Shown here: one piece after another, positions 54,695 through 64,000 of the stretch
Numbering within the stretch: position 1 is the stretch's first letter
Layout of the letters: each line of letters begins with the position of its first letter
NCBI RefSeq assembly: GCF_030269925.1
Contig: NC_085119.1
Span: 14,667,001 to 14,731,000 of the forward strand
DNA from: Bombyx mori
Taxonomy: Eukaryota > Arthropoda > Insecta > Lepidoptera > Bombycidae
Length of the DNA: 64,000 bases
Direction: 5' to 3'
The notes under the pieces: model-generated
Databases searched by the model: none
What the model was told of the DNA's origin: nothing
What the model saw: only the letters and a program-made list of their open reading frames with translations
Position numbers and translations under genes: made by a program

Positions 54695-57600
54695 CTAGTT
54701 CAGATTCTTAGCTTGCATTATGGCAATTGCGTTTGTGACGCCAAACGATAAAAATATTAAAACGCTTTTCAAGTTCACGGGGACCACGCGCCATAGGTTG
54801 TATCTCAACGAATTATTCTTCAGGAGTAAAAATAATTGCTGTATCTCCATTTTCTGTCTTTCATCTGTAAGATAAACTTAATATTCATCAGAGAGAAATG
54901 AGTTTGCGACTTACCTAAATAGTAAATGTACTTTAACATCTTTTACTATGCAAATAAGCTGGCTGGGTCGCTTAAAAACTGGTTTGAAAAATAACATAAT
55001 ATTTTAAATATTGATGACTACTAATAAGTACATTTAGGTTTTCAAAAGTTTTTATTATTTCACCTCTTCATAGCTAAAGTCTCGGCGACATTGCTTTTTG
55101 TAAATGTTCTAGATGAGCGAATACACTGCCTATCTGGCCTAGTTGTTAGTAGATATATACCACCAGCCATGAGATAAGAAATCAAAGTTTCAGTGGTTAC
55201 TTTTAGCGTTTTTTCTCTTTGTCCAGTGTTTGTACCAATGTTTGAACCAATGTTTGTTTCAACTTTTGTACGTTTTACCCATTAAGCCAGAAAGCATGAC
55301 TGATTTGCTGTATAAATGGGCAGAATGATATTACCTACTAGCGCGGTTTTACTATAGGCCCTATTATTTTTAATGTTTTTGATGAAATATATTCTAAAGA
55401 AATTAGAAAATATGTAATTAAAACCCAGCCAGTAAATAATGTACAAAATTATAAAACGCTATGTTACTATACAATGAAAACTAGATCGACCCACTTAAAC
55501 AAGCTAGGCGTTTATTCAGAGTGATAATTTTCATCTTCTTAATTTCGTCTTCAGAAAGGTCCAAAGCCACAACGATAGGTAAAATTATAACTATGTAGGA
55601 ATGTAGGCATTCAAGGGTAAATTCCAATATTTTACTTATTTCTGGACCCTGGAATAAATAAAATATGTTTTATTTACTTACACAGAATACAAAACGAATG
55701 TTTTCAACATAATAATAATATGTACATACTTAAACAGGCTCATATAGGTAAAGCCTTGATTTCAATAAAAAATTGGCTAAATAAGTTTGTTTAATTAGTG
55801 CTTTTAATTAATTATTTTAATTTGATTTGTGTTGAGTTTTTTTTTAGATTTTGCTATATTATACTGTTTTTGGTATGTAGGCTTTGCTTGGTGTATACTC
55901 TATCCTTAACTGGTGTTAGCGTAGTTTTATTTCCATGAATAATGTGAATGTATTTGTGGGTGCACTCACGCTAAGAACCTATTATTACTATTTTTAAAAA
56001 TAACTAACTGTATTGTGTTAATCCTTTGTTGGAAAATCTAAATAAATAAATATTAATTGATAAAGACACATTTCACAACTCAATTCAAAATGTCCGTCAT
56101 TACGTCTTACATCAGTTTTTCCTCTAAGAGTTTTGTATTTTCATTTAACTTTAATAATGATTGGGTTAAAATGCGATTTAATAAATTAAATGATTTTATT
56201 GCATTTCGATGAAAAATTGAGTAGTGTTTTCTTTCTGGTGAACTTTGAGTACAGTAATCAGTACTACTTTATGAATGATTTATTGTTTTCTTGGTTAAGT
56301 TTTAGGTGAAAATGCCTTGACGCTCACAGCTTCAACCGAGTGGACGACATTTCACATCGTTCGTATTCAGCTATTGGATGAAAGGTGGTAGGTAGGTCTC
56401 TAAATTATTTATCAGAGCTCAAACCATATCCTGATTTAATTTCGTCGAAATTGGTTCAGTGGCTTGGGTGTAAAAATGTAAACTTGAAACACAGAATTAC
56501 TTTAAATATTTGTTAACAGGAAACCGAATGAGAAGTATATGAGTTTTGAGGAGGAATCGTTGGATCTCGAAAATATGAATTTACAAGCCTGTATCTCAAA
56601 GTATTTCTAATTCTGACCTTTGTGTACCATGACAAACAGAAATATTAGAGCATGGTTAATAGTAAAAAAAAACAACTTACATAATTTTTTAATGAATTCA
56701 AAAACTGCCAAGAGTTCTGCAATAATTTGGGCACAGATCCGATTAAGAATATGATAAACTGAAAATGTTATTAGTAAATACTATAGTAATTTTATTAGTA
56801 AATACTTATGTTAAGAATAAAACATACAATCTCAACGTGCCCAATTACAAAAGTGCATCTTATGAGATTTGATTTTGGGGGTTACAGATTTTTAAGACTA
56901 CCTGTATTTAGGATTTTAAATCTTGGCTGTCAATATGGCGTTAAGAATGACGAATTAAATATTGATTGTTTGTTTGCAATATCGAGGCCTTTTAAACGTT
57001 AATGTCTTGTATTTTATTTCGTTCAGGGGTCGGCAACCAGCGGCTCGCGAGCCAAATTCTGCTCTTTGGATAAAAAAATGCAGCTCTTTAGTGCCATACG
57101 CAAATATTATTTATTTTATAGAAAAAAAAAACATTTAAAAAATGTTCTGAATCGACTAACGAGGGTCGGGCAGCGTTTCTATTTCTCAGACCATTGTTGT
57201 AAATGTTTAATTGTTTTCATTTTTTACTTAAATAATAAGTGATTATCTAATAATACCCTATATATTATCTAATTTGTTGTAAAAAAACACTACTTATATG
57301 TATAATAACAAATAGATATTTTTCTTATGAATAATTAGATTCTTTTTTTTATCAAAAAAATTTTTTTATGCAAGATCTATTTAATTGTTGGCAAGAAAAA
57401 GGATTGGGGCTCTGTAAAAACTTTGAAATTTTGAAAATTGTTTTTTTTTTGCATTTTCCGACTCAAAAGGTTGCCGACCCCTGCCCTAGATGAATAATTG
57501 AGCTAACAAAGCACCTGACGACAAGTAGTTACTGCGGCATATAGATGTTACAATGTCGATGCCGCCACTCACCTCGAGACATGAAATCGTAGTCTAATTA

Positions 57601-58449
57601 CTGCTGTAATGGCGGCCTGATCCGTTCAGTCAAAGCTTACACTAACTTTGTTACACCATGTTAATCCTTCATTAAAGAACTATTTCATGGACACATACTC
57701 AGTACGTATTTTCTTAGATTCTTCTTAATCTTTTAAGAAACAACGATAACATATTTACAAATATTACACAATAATCAGATCTTCACCACATATTTAAGCG
57801 GATAATCCATTTTCAACAAATCTTTCATGATCTTTTCATAAATCGTGATGTATTTCTTCGGCGTAAATCTGTTTTGGGGACTGTTGGAAAAGCCCTTCGA
57901 TTCCAAAGTCATCCTGAGAACTCTCAGGCGAAAATAGAGCAATCCATAAATCACAGGTAGAGATAATCTTGCCAGAAGCAAACCGATCCAAAGCAGATTA
58001 ATAAACAAAACACCGTCAAGCTCATTTATGCATTTGGTTAGATTCCAGCCACAGAAAACGAATATATTCAACATCTTTAGAACAATAGTGATAGTAACAA
58101 AATATTTTAACAGTCTCTCTAATTTTTTATAGAGGACTTTGGATGTGGTACTTCCATCAATTAGCGGTTGCTGTTTGTAATAGTCGAATATGTACCGGTC
58201 CTTAGTGCTCAAGGATATTAAAAAATAAGCAATATATTCACAGTATATGACGATTTTCTTATCAGACCTGAAGCCTGTGCTACAAGCCCAACTACCCAGT
58301 ATGAGCACTACAAGAACACTGATACAGTAGAACTTTAAAATGTTTTGAAAACGCTTATTGAATGGAAAATCACAGTAGAATCCGAAGAGAAAACGAATTT
58401 TCATAATTGTGTTTATATCGCAAACATTTTTGGTTTTAAAATCTATCAT
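54695..58449 (-). CDS. Gustatory receptor GR-4 (4 exons, intact, 352 aa), second subfamily
   Basis: Minus-strand gustatory receptor. Exons in transcript order are 58449-57787 (663 nt), 56758-56681 (78 nt), 55648-55501 (148 nt) and 54864-54695 (170 nt), joined in phases 0, 0 and 1. Donors are GTGAAG, GTAAGT and GTTTAAGT; the third is weak but is fixed by frame and by comparison with GR-5. The joined frame is open to TAG. Exon 1 has RFLFGFYCDF near the N-terminus and a conserved SPQNRFTPKKYITIYEKI block that matches GR-5. The exon 3/4 junction codes YERQ, matched by YEKQ in GR-5. The C-terminus reads LWRVVPVNLKSVLIF, then TNAIAIMQA in place of TYhhhhhQF, a derived version of the signature. Intron 1 contains a hAT-like MITE. 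Exon lengths and phases equal those of GR-1 to GR-3, so the two subfamilies share an ancestor. Ligand unknown. Confidence 0.87.
57024..57483. mobile_element. hAT-like MITE in intron 1 of GR-4, 460 bp
   Basis: 15-bp perfect terminal inverted repeats, CAGGGGTCGGCAACC and GGTTGCCGACCCCTG, with a few further matching bases inside. No transposase. The flanking 8-mers (ATTTCGTT, CCCTAGAT) do not match, so the target duplication has been lost or the element rearranged. Confidence 0.7.
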
Positions 58450-59490
58450 TTTACAGCGAATGTTGATTTCGATGAGGGAAAAAGGAATTTTTTATATTTT
58501 TTTCAAAGCGAGTTAGTTTGTACGCTCGTGTAACTAGTTCTAATCGATTTTAAGTTTACAGTTTGACCTCGTTTTATTTTAGTACGCCTTCATTAATTAT
58601 GTATACAAATGAGTCTTAATTAAAATGTTACTATGTAATGTAATTAGATGATTAGTTTTTCTTTTATGATTGGTGACCTTTTAGAGCTGTAGATTAAATC
58701 TTATAGACGACTTGGTTTTGAGACGTTAATGATTCTGACAGATCACTGGGTTGTGGGATAGATTCTCACTTAATGCAAATAATCGTACAACGAACAGGTT
58801 TGTTTGCTCTCTGTCGAGGTGTTTAATATCTATATGTATTCATTCACATGTATTGAAGTATGCATATCAGTATCTGAGTTCCATAGTAAAGGGAATCCTA
58901 GTTTTAAATCGAAACAAATCTGTGTGATTTATCGCGGACTATAATTATTTATTATTCTCCATTTGAATTTATACGTTGCCAATCTTGTACTTCTCCTCTA
59001 TATGGAAAAAGTGTGTGTGTGTTGTTCGTTGTTACATTTAGAATTAACAACTTAACATGATCATATTTTGCATAGTTAATAATAAAAAGCTATTACTACC
59101 ATAACTACTTTTTCATTATCAGTATCAGCTCTAAATTCTATTTGTCTACTGACGTCTTGTTCTGAATTTGCATTTTTAGCAGCTATTCCTATTTTCAGTG
59201 TATACCTATATTTTTCCCAAAAACATGGGGTAATATTGCATTTAACTTACTGATAAAATAACTAGCTATTCCGTTGCTGTCAGAATTCGACTTGATGTTT
59301 TGCAGTAGGATTAATGTTTAATTGAATAAGTCTGGTATCGGCTTTGGTAGCGTCTTAACAGAAGCTGTGACGCTAGATTTTCCATCCATTGATACTATGA
59401 AATGGTTCCTTCACTAAGCATTATTTTGTACCATCGTATTTACACGAAAAATATTTGTTCTTACAACGGGCACTTTATTAAAAAATACAA
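58450..59490. other. Intergenic DNA upstream of GR-4
   Basis: Should contain the GR-4 promoter. GR-4 and GR-5 are in tandem on the minus strand, with 2.1 kb between the GR-5 stop and the GR-4 start. No clear core promoter motif. Confidence 0.4.
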
Positions 59491-59788
59491 TATATATATA
59501 TATATATATATAAATGAATTTCTGTTCGTTAGTCACACTAAAGCTCGAGAACGGCTGGACCGATTTGGCTAATTTTGGTCTTGAATTATTTGTGGAAGTC
59601 CAGAGAAGGTTTAAAAGGTAAATAAATATGAAAATGCTCGGAATTAAACAAAAATAATAATTTTGTTTTTCCTTTCATGTGTCCCCCGTTGGACGGATTC
59701 CTTTTGTTCGTTTGAAGTTTATTTTATACAAAAGTTTCGGTCTTTTATTTATCGATTGAGGTACTACGAAGTCTGCCGGGTCAGCTAG
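59491..59788 (+). mobile_element. Helitron-type repeat (GAACGGCTGGACCGATTTGG family)
   Basis: Starts after an AT microsatellite (59491-59512) and contains the very common lepidopteran segment around CGAGAACGGCTGGACCG. It ends TGCCGGGTCAGCTAG followed by T (59789). The 3' end fits a Helitron; the 5' end is blurred by the microsatellite. Confidence 0.62.
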
Positions 59789-60085
59789 TTTGATATAAAA
59801 TTATGTGTTACAATTTTGATCCATGCCCAAATGGATTTCTCATAACTTTTACATACTTCCATAAAATTGTATAACTGCGTAGCAGTTAAACACTACTACA
59901 ACAGCATGAGTAAAACGTTTCTTTTTCTACTTTAGTAATTTATTTTCAGACAGTCTACAAGTTTGCAAGCTAGTTGCAATACGAAAAGTATTGGTTCACA
60001 AAAATGTCAATTAATTGCTAAAACTGTAATTGTGGGCACTATTGAACAAATTGTGATTGTTACTTACATTTATGGAGTGAAAATC

Positions 60086-60347
60086 TTTTTTTTTTATAGT
60101 TTAGGTGGGTGGATGAGCTTACAGTCCGCCTGGTGTTAAGTAGTTACTGGAGCCCATAGACAGCTACGACGTAAATGCGCCACTCATATGATATATGTGA
60201 TATAAGTTCTAAGGTCTCAAGTCTCAAGTATAGTTACAACGGCTGCCCCACCCTCCAAGCCGAAACGCATTACTGCTTCACGGTAGAACAAAGCAGGATG
60301 GTGGTAACTACCCGCGCGGACTCACAAGAGTTCCTACCACCAGTAAA
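60086..60347 (-). repeat. Bm1 SINE 3' half next to GR-5
   Basis: Reverse copy with a small local duplication (GTCTCAAGTCTCAAG) and extra GATATATGT. It borders an RTE-like scrap at 60348. Confidence 0.8.
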
Positions 60348-60465
60348 AGGGTAGCTGGCAAAAGCTGGATGAGAGAAACCGAGGATCGTGCTCAGTGGTG
60401 TGTAATTGGAGAGGCACATGTCCAGCAGTAGACTGCTATAGGCAGATGGTGATGATGATTATAGT
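60348..60465 (+). mobile_element. RTE-like LINE 3' scrap abutting a reverse Bm1
   Basis: Reads VAGKSWMRETEDRAQW, IGEAHVQQ and a GATGATGAT tail, equivalent to the end of the copy at 38640-38998. It starts exactly where the reverse Bm1 ends, so the SINE probably inserted into it. Confidence 0.55.
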
Positions 60466-60542
60466 AAAAAAATGATCTGCTAAGATTTTCCTTAAATAAA
60501 ATCTGATAGCCACATCTAGTAAGATTGAGATACACAATGTTT

Positions 60543-60576
60543 TTCTCTCTCTCTCTCTTTCTCTCTCTCTCTATCT
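60543..60576. repeat. (CT)n microsatellite abutting the GR-5 stop codon
   Basis: Interrupted CT run that ends one base before the TAG of GR-5 (minus strand), so the 3' UTR would start with GA repeats. Confidence 0.8.
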
Positions 60577-63495
60577 CTATCCATTCCAGTCTTTTATTTG
60601 CAAGATAGCAATAGTACTAACAATACAAAACGAAGTGGCCCTGAGCAGAGATTGCATGTTCAAGGAAACTAAGCGCCAAATTGTATACTTCAGCTGATTG
60701 TTCTTTATGTATTGGCAGAGCTCTTGAATATTGGCGTGCTGTTTTTCGTCTGCAATAAAGTCGTTTATCAGAAATCTACAATTAACTTGACAACGTAATT
60801 TTGATACGATTTAAACAGTGGAAAAATTTAATTGTACTACAATTGAGGTTTCGTCTCTCGTGTATCAAAGTTGTGTAGCATGCATGTCATGCAACGATCT
60901 TCGAAAACCACTTAACTTAAAGTAAGTTGTAAGGTTTTAAGCTTTTGTACAGCCCCAAGCAGTACAGTGGTAGCGCTGACGACCCCTATCCAGCCTCCCT
61001 TGTAGGCAGGGTAGTGGAAAGACATGCACTTCCTATGACATGCCTTACCTTTCTCACCAATCTACTTCGGCTTAGTTCTGTCTCATCGATCCAGAAAAAA
61101 TATTCGGCCATAAATGAGAATTTAACGATCTATTAATGTATCATACGTCACGTCATTATATTCTTATGACGGTAACAATATTTTTGTGTTTCATTCTTTA
61201 AATCACAATATGATTGAATAAAATCACAATACACTTTTAATAATCTTAAGAAATCGAATATAGTGCTAAATTACATTACTTTCCAGAAAAAGTTTAATAA
61301 CAATTAATTAATTAAAATAGTATTCATCATTAACCGATTTATCTTTACAAAAAACGCGTTTTTCTGTTACGATTTTTAATATTTCTTTCATCTCAGTGGA
61401 TACCATGTCAAGTGTTACAGAATATATCATCAACAATACGTAAGAAGGGAGAAATTCTAGTGTAAACAGCATAACATTCATTAATTTGGGACCCTGAAGA
61501 TAAAAACCCAATTAAAATAATGTATATATTATTATCTAATAACGTGATTTTTCACTAATATTGAACTTCAAAACAAATATATTTTAATACTAAATATATG
61601 TAACAATCTCACCTCCCGTTTCAAAACGGAAATCAAGTCAAACAAGCCCGTCAAAATCTTTGAATATATGCAGATAGTAAACACGAACATCTAAAAGTGA
61701 TAAAAATGACGATTAAAAATTAGAAACGACTTGAATTAATTTTGTTTCTGTTTACCTCAGACAAAAATTCAAAATATTAAATACATTCTGTACCATTTTA
61801 TGTAGCAGGACCTGGTGACTTTTTAAAAAAAAAAATCGGTTGTCTGTAAAGTCGGTTTATTGACGATCGTTGAACGTGACAACGTCTTAAGAAAATACTG
61901 ATGGAATGGTTTCATTTTTCAATTATCGCAATTATCGTTGCTGTAAACAATTGACACCACATTTTAACTGAACTTTATACTTGACGAAAACATGTAAATG
62001 TATTATTGTATAGCAACTGTCCACGCGGATGCATCGCTCACTCAAGCAGGAGAGAGACAGGAGACAGATGTCGAACGCTGCCGAACGCGGAGGCCGATTG
62101 TGCCTCTTTGTCGCTCGTTGCGCGCTCTCGCTTGCACTTCAAGCCTTAAATGGAACGCCTCGTCATGTTTTTTCGTGCGTGCAGCCGGCTCCATTGAATT
62201 ATAAGACGTTGTCACGTCAAAATTAAAAACACATTTTAGGTTTTAAGACAGTAGAATCTACACAATCGCTGTCCCAATTTCATTATTAGGCAATCGGAAC
62301 ACCTACCCCGTGTAATAGGCGCTGCTGTAGCTTCTAGCGATTATTTAACAAAATGATTTATTTGAAGTATTATAAAAAAGATATATCTTTAAAGGATGTA
62401 TTTACTTTAAACAGTTAAAGTACTTCATGAAAAACAGAAAAGTATTATTTGAAAATTTCCCAAAACAATCGTAGCCAAAGCAACGCCCAAAGAAGAAACA
62501 GAAAACGTCTCTTCCCATGTTGCAAGGAATATATGGAGATTTAACCAGGAATTTAATTTAGAAAGGTTGAAGTCAGGCAGCGGTCAACCATAAAGTTAAT
62601 GTCAAATTTCTGTGCAGCATGATAAGAGGCCATGGTATGCCGACTCTATATAATGTGAGATAAGGTCAAGAAGAGATCTTTAGAAAGGAAAAATTAGCTC
62701 AATCAATTATTACAAAATTGCCTACATGAATAGTTAACGAAAATTAAATGAACAAAATTAAATATTAAATACATTACAGCTATTATGTATTGTTTTTCAT
62801 TTAATACTTACTATATTTTTCGCCGGAAAATCAGTTTTTTCTAATCCTCTTACGATCGAGTCATACATCATTATATATCTCCGAGGCGAAAATCGATTGT
62901 AAGGCAAATTATCAAAACCTTGTTTTTGTAGCGTAAGACGAAACATTCTAATACGACAAAGCAATATTCCGAATATCAATGGCAACACCATTCTTCCCAT
63001 AAAAGTGGCAATCCAAATAAAATTCATTCCGCAAATTCCTATAAATCCTGTGTAACACAAGCCAGACCACAGTACGCAAAATACAAGCATGCTTTACATT
63101 TTGAGCAATATAGCAACAAACAGAAATATTTTAATAAAAATGTCAAACTTTTTATAAAAATTTTTGGTATCTGCCGCGCTATCTATGATAGGGTCATATC
63201 GAGTGTACTCAAAATTCTCGCGCAAATACAGCGACAGAATAACGTGCATCCCATACTCTAAGATAAAAGGCACTTTTACTGTCATTAGTATCCTATAAGT
63301 CTTGAAATAGCAGAAGTACATAATGACAATACTAATAAAGACGCAATACATCCTTTGAAGCCAACGCATCCTATTAGAAACATTAAGCTCGAAATATAAG
63401 CCAAAAATCAAACGAAGAAACATGATTGAGCTTATGTTGTAAACTAGCTTTATATAACAAATAGGTAACATATTTTGTATATATTTTAAAGTCAC
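60577..63495 (-). pseudogene. Gustatory receptor GR-5, complete exon set with one in-frame TAA in exon 1
   Basis: Closest relative in the window is GR-4. Exons in transcript order are 63495-62812 (684 nt), 61690-61613 (78 nt), 61493-61349 (145 nt) and 60749-60577 (173 nt), in phases 0, 0 and 1. Donors are GTAAGT, GTGAG and GTAAAG; all acceptors end in AG. Exon 1 has FLRLIFGLYFEL and the PYNRFSPRRYIMMYDSI block of GR-4. The last exon reads YEKQ, YTIWRLVSLNMQ and STIAILQIK. The frame is open apart from TAA at 63094-63096, codon 134, where GR-4 has Leu127 (TTG). One substitution from TTA would produce it. Termination there leaves 133 aa. No other lesion is visible over the remaining 226 codons. 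Intron 1 holds a 344-bp inverted-terminal-repeat element, and a CT microsatellite abuts the stop codon. It may be a recent pseudogene, an allele, or a gene with stop readthrough. Confidence 0.83.
61874..62217. mobile_element. Inverted-repeat element in intron 1 of GR-5, 344 bp
   Basis: 16-bp perfect inverted ends ACGTGACAACGTCTTA and TAAGACGTTGTCACGT. The interior is GC-richer than its surroundings from 62020 to 62200. The interior resembles a repeat common in moths, but I cannot name the superfamily. The two short frames inside are not genes. Confidence 0.6.
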
Positions 63496-64000
63496 TTATG
63501 TTTCGATGCTTTATAGTAATAGCTACTATTGTAACACTAACTTTCTGGTGGAAATTTATATGAAATGACTTTACAAACGTATTTTCTTTATTAATATCGT
63601 TAATAGACACCGACTTGAAATTAGAAACGAATATGATTGGTCTACAATTACTAGTATTATTCTAGGTACAGCCATTATATCTTCATAAACATATTTTTAT
63701 CTATTTTTAACCGTACTATGTTTTGATACGAATAGATAAATGAGTTTATTGGTAAAAACACCTTGAAATAGAACAATTTCAATTTGGGTTTAATAAAATT
63801 CCCATTGATGTTTGACTGAGCTCTAATCTTTTGAACTTTAAATATGAGATATTTTTTAGTTTCTTGTGCTACCTCCTTGGCAGAGTAGATATATCTTAAG
63901 CTGCTTCTTGACTTAAGCACCACGGGGCTTGGAAAAATTGGAGATTGCGTTTATAGTTGTTCAGCCAATACTTAACGATCGTCTGATCTAAGTAAGGACA

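Noticed and set aside
54695..54864. Apparent frameshift in the last exon of GR-4
   Set aside because: It came from dropping two T residues while reading. With the run at 54751-54760 counted correctly, the frame stays open to TAG.
62029..62226. Two overlapping 65-68-codon frames
   Set aside because: They lie within the GC-rich interior of an inverted-repeat element and have no family features.
1..64000. CRISPR arrays, bacterial operons, rRNA genes
   Set aside because: None seen. All repeats are eukaryotic TEs or microsatellites and the genes have spliceosomal introns.

Overview
The window is AT-rich eukaryotic DNA from a silkworm-type moth, most likely Bombyx mori or a close Bombyx relative. 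The clues are about nineteen copies or pieces of the Bm1 tRNA-derived SINE, a mag-like Ty3/Gypsy element with very short LTRs, lepidopteran Helitrons ending in CTAG, and intron-containing insect gustatory receptor (GR) genes. Nothing is prokaryotic: there are no operons, ribosome binding sites or CRISPR arrays.

Genes. I assembled five GR genes by hand from splice signals, reading-frame continuity and mutual similarity. All share one plan: a long first exon (663-750 nt), a 75-78 nt second exon, a 145-148 nt third exon and a 164-173 nt last exon, with intron phases 0, 0, 1. GR-1 (+, 9015-14081), GR-2 (-, 15974-18655) and GR-3 (+, 19478-23633) form one subfamily; GR-4 (-, 54695-58449) and GR-5 (-, 60577-63495) form a second. 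GR-1, GR-2 and GR-4 read through completely (377, 354 and 352 aa). GR-3 and GR-5 are intact in every exon and splice signal except for one in-frame TAA each, at 23475-23477 and 63094-63096.

Layout. 1-9000: repeats (Helitrons, Bm1, a 5'-truncated Jockey-type LINE, a solo-LTR-like block). 9-23.6 kb: GR-1 to GR-3, with introns filled by a hAT remnant, Bm1, a Helitron, a second Jockey-type LINE, a decayed mariner and a MITE. 23.6-54.7 kb: about 31 kb with no recognisable GR, made of transposable-element debris, including a LINE nested in another LINE (27.5-29.0 kb) and a full-length mag-like LTR retrotransposon with one open 1401-aa gag-pol frame and two identical 99-bp LTRs (40944-45429). That element sits in the centre of a short palindrome. 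54.7-63.5 kb: GR-4 and GR-5, again with TEs in introns. A few short coding-like stretches (2.7, 25.4, 25.8 and 27.4 kb) remain unidentified.

The receptors would act as seven-transmembrane ligand-gated channels in taste neurons. Everything else in the window is selfish DNA. Identifications rest on reading motifs by eye; no database search was run.
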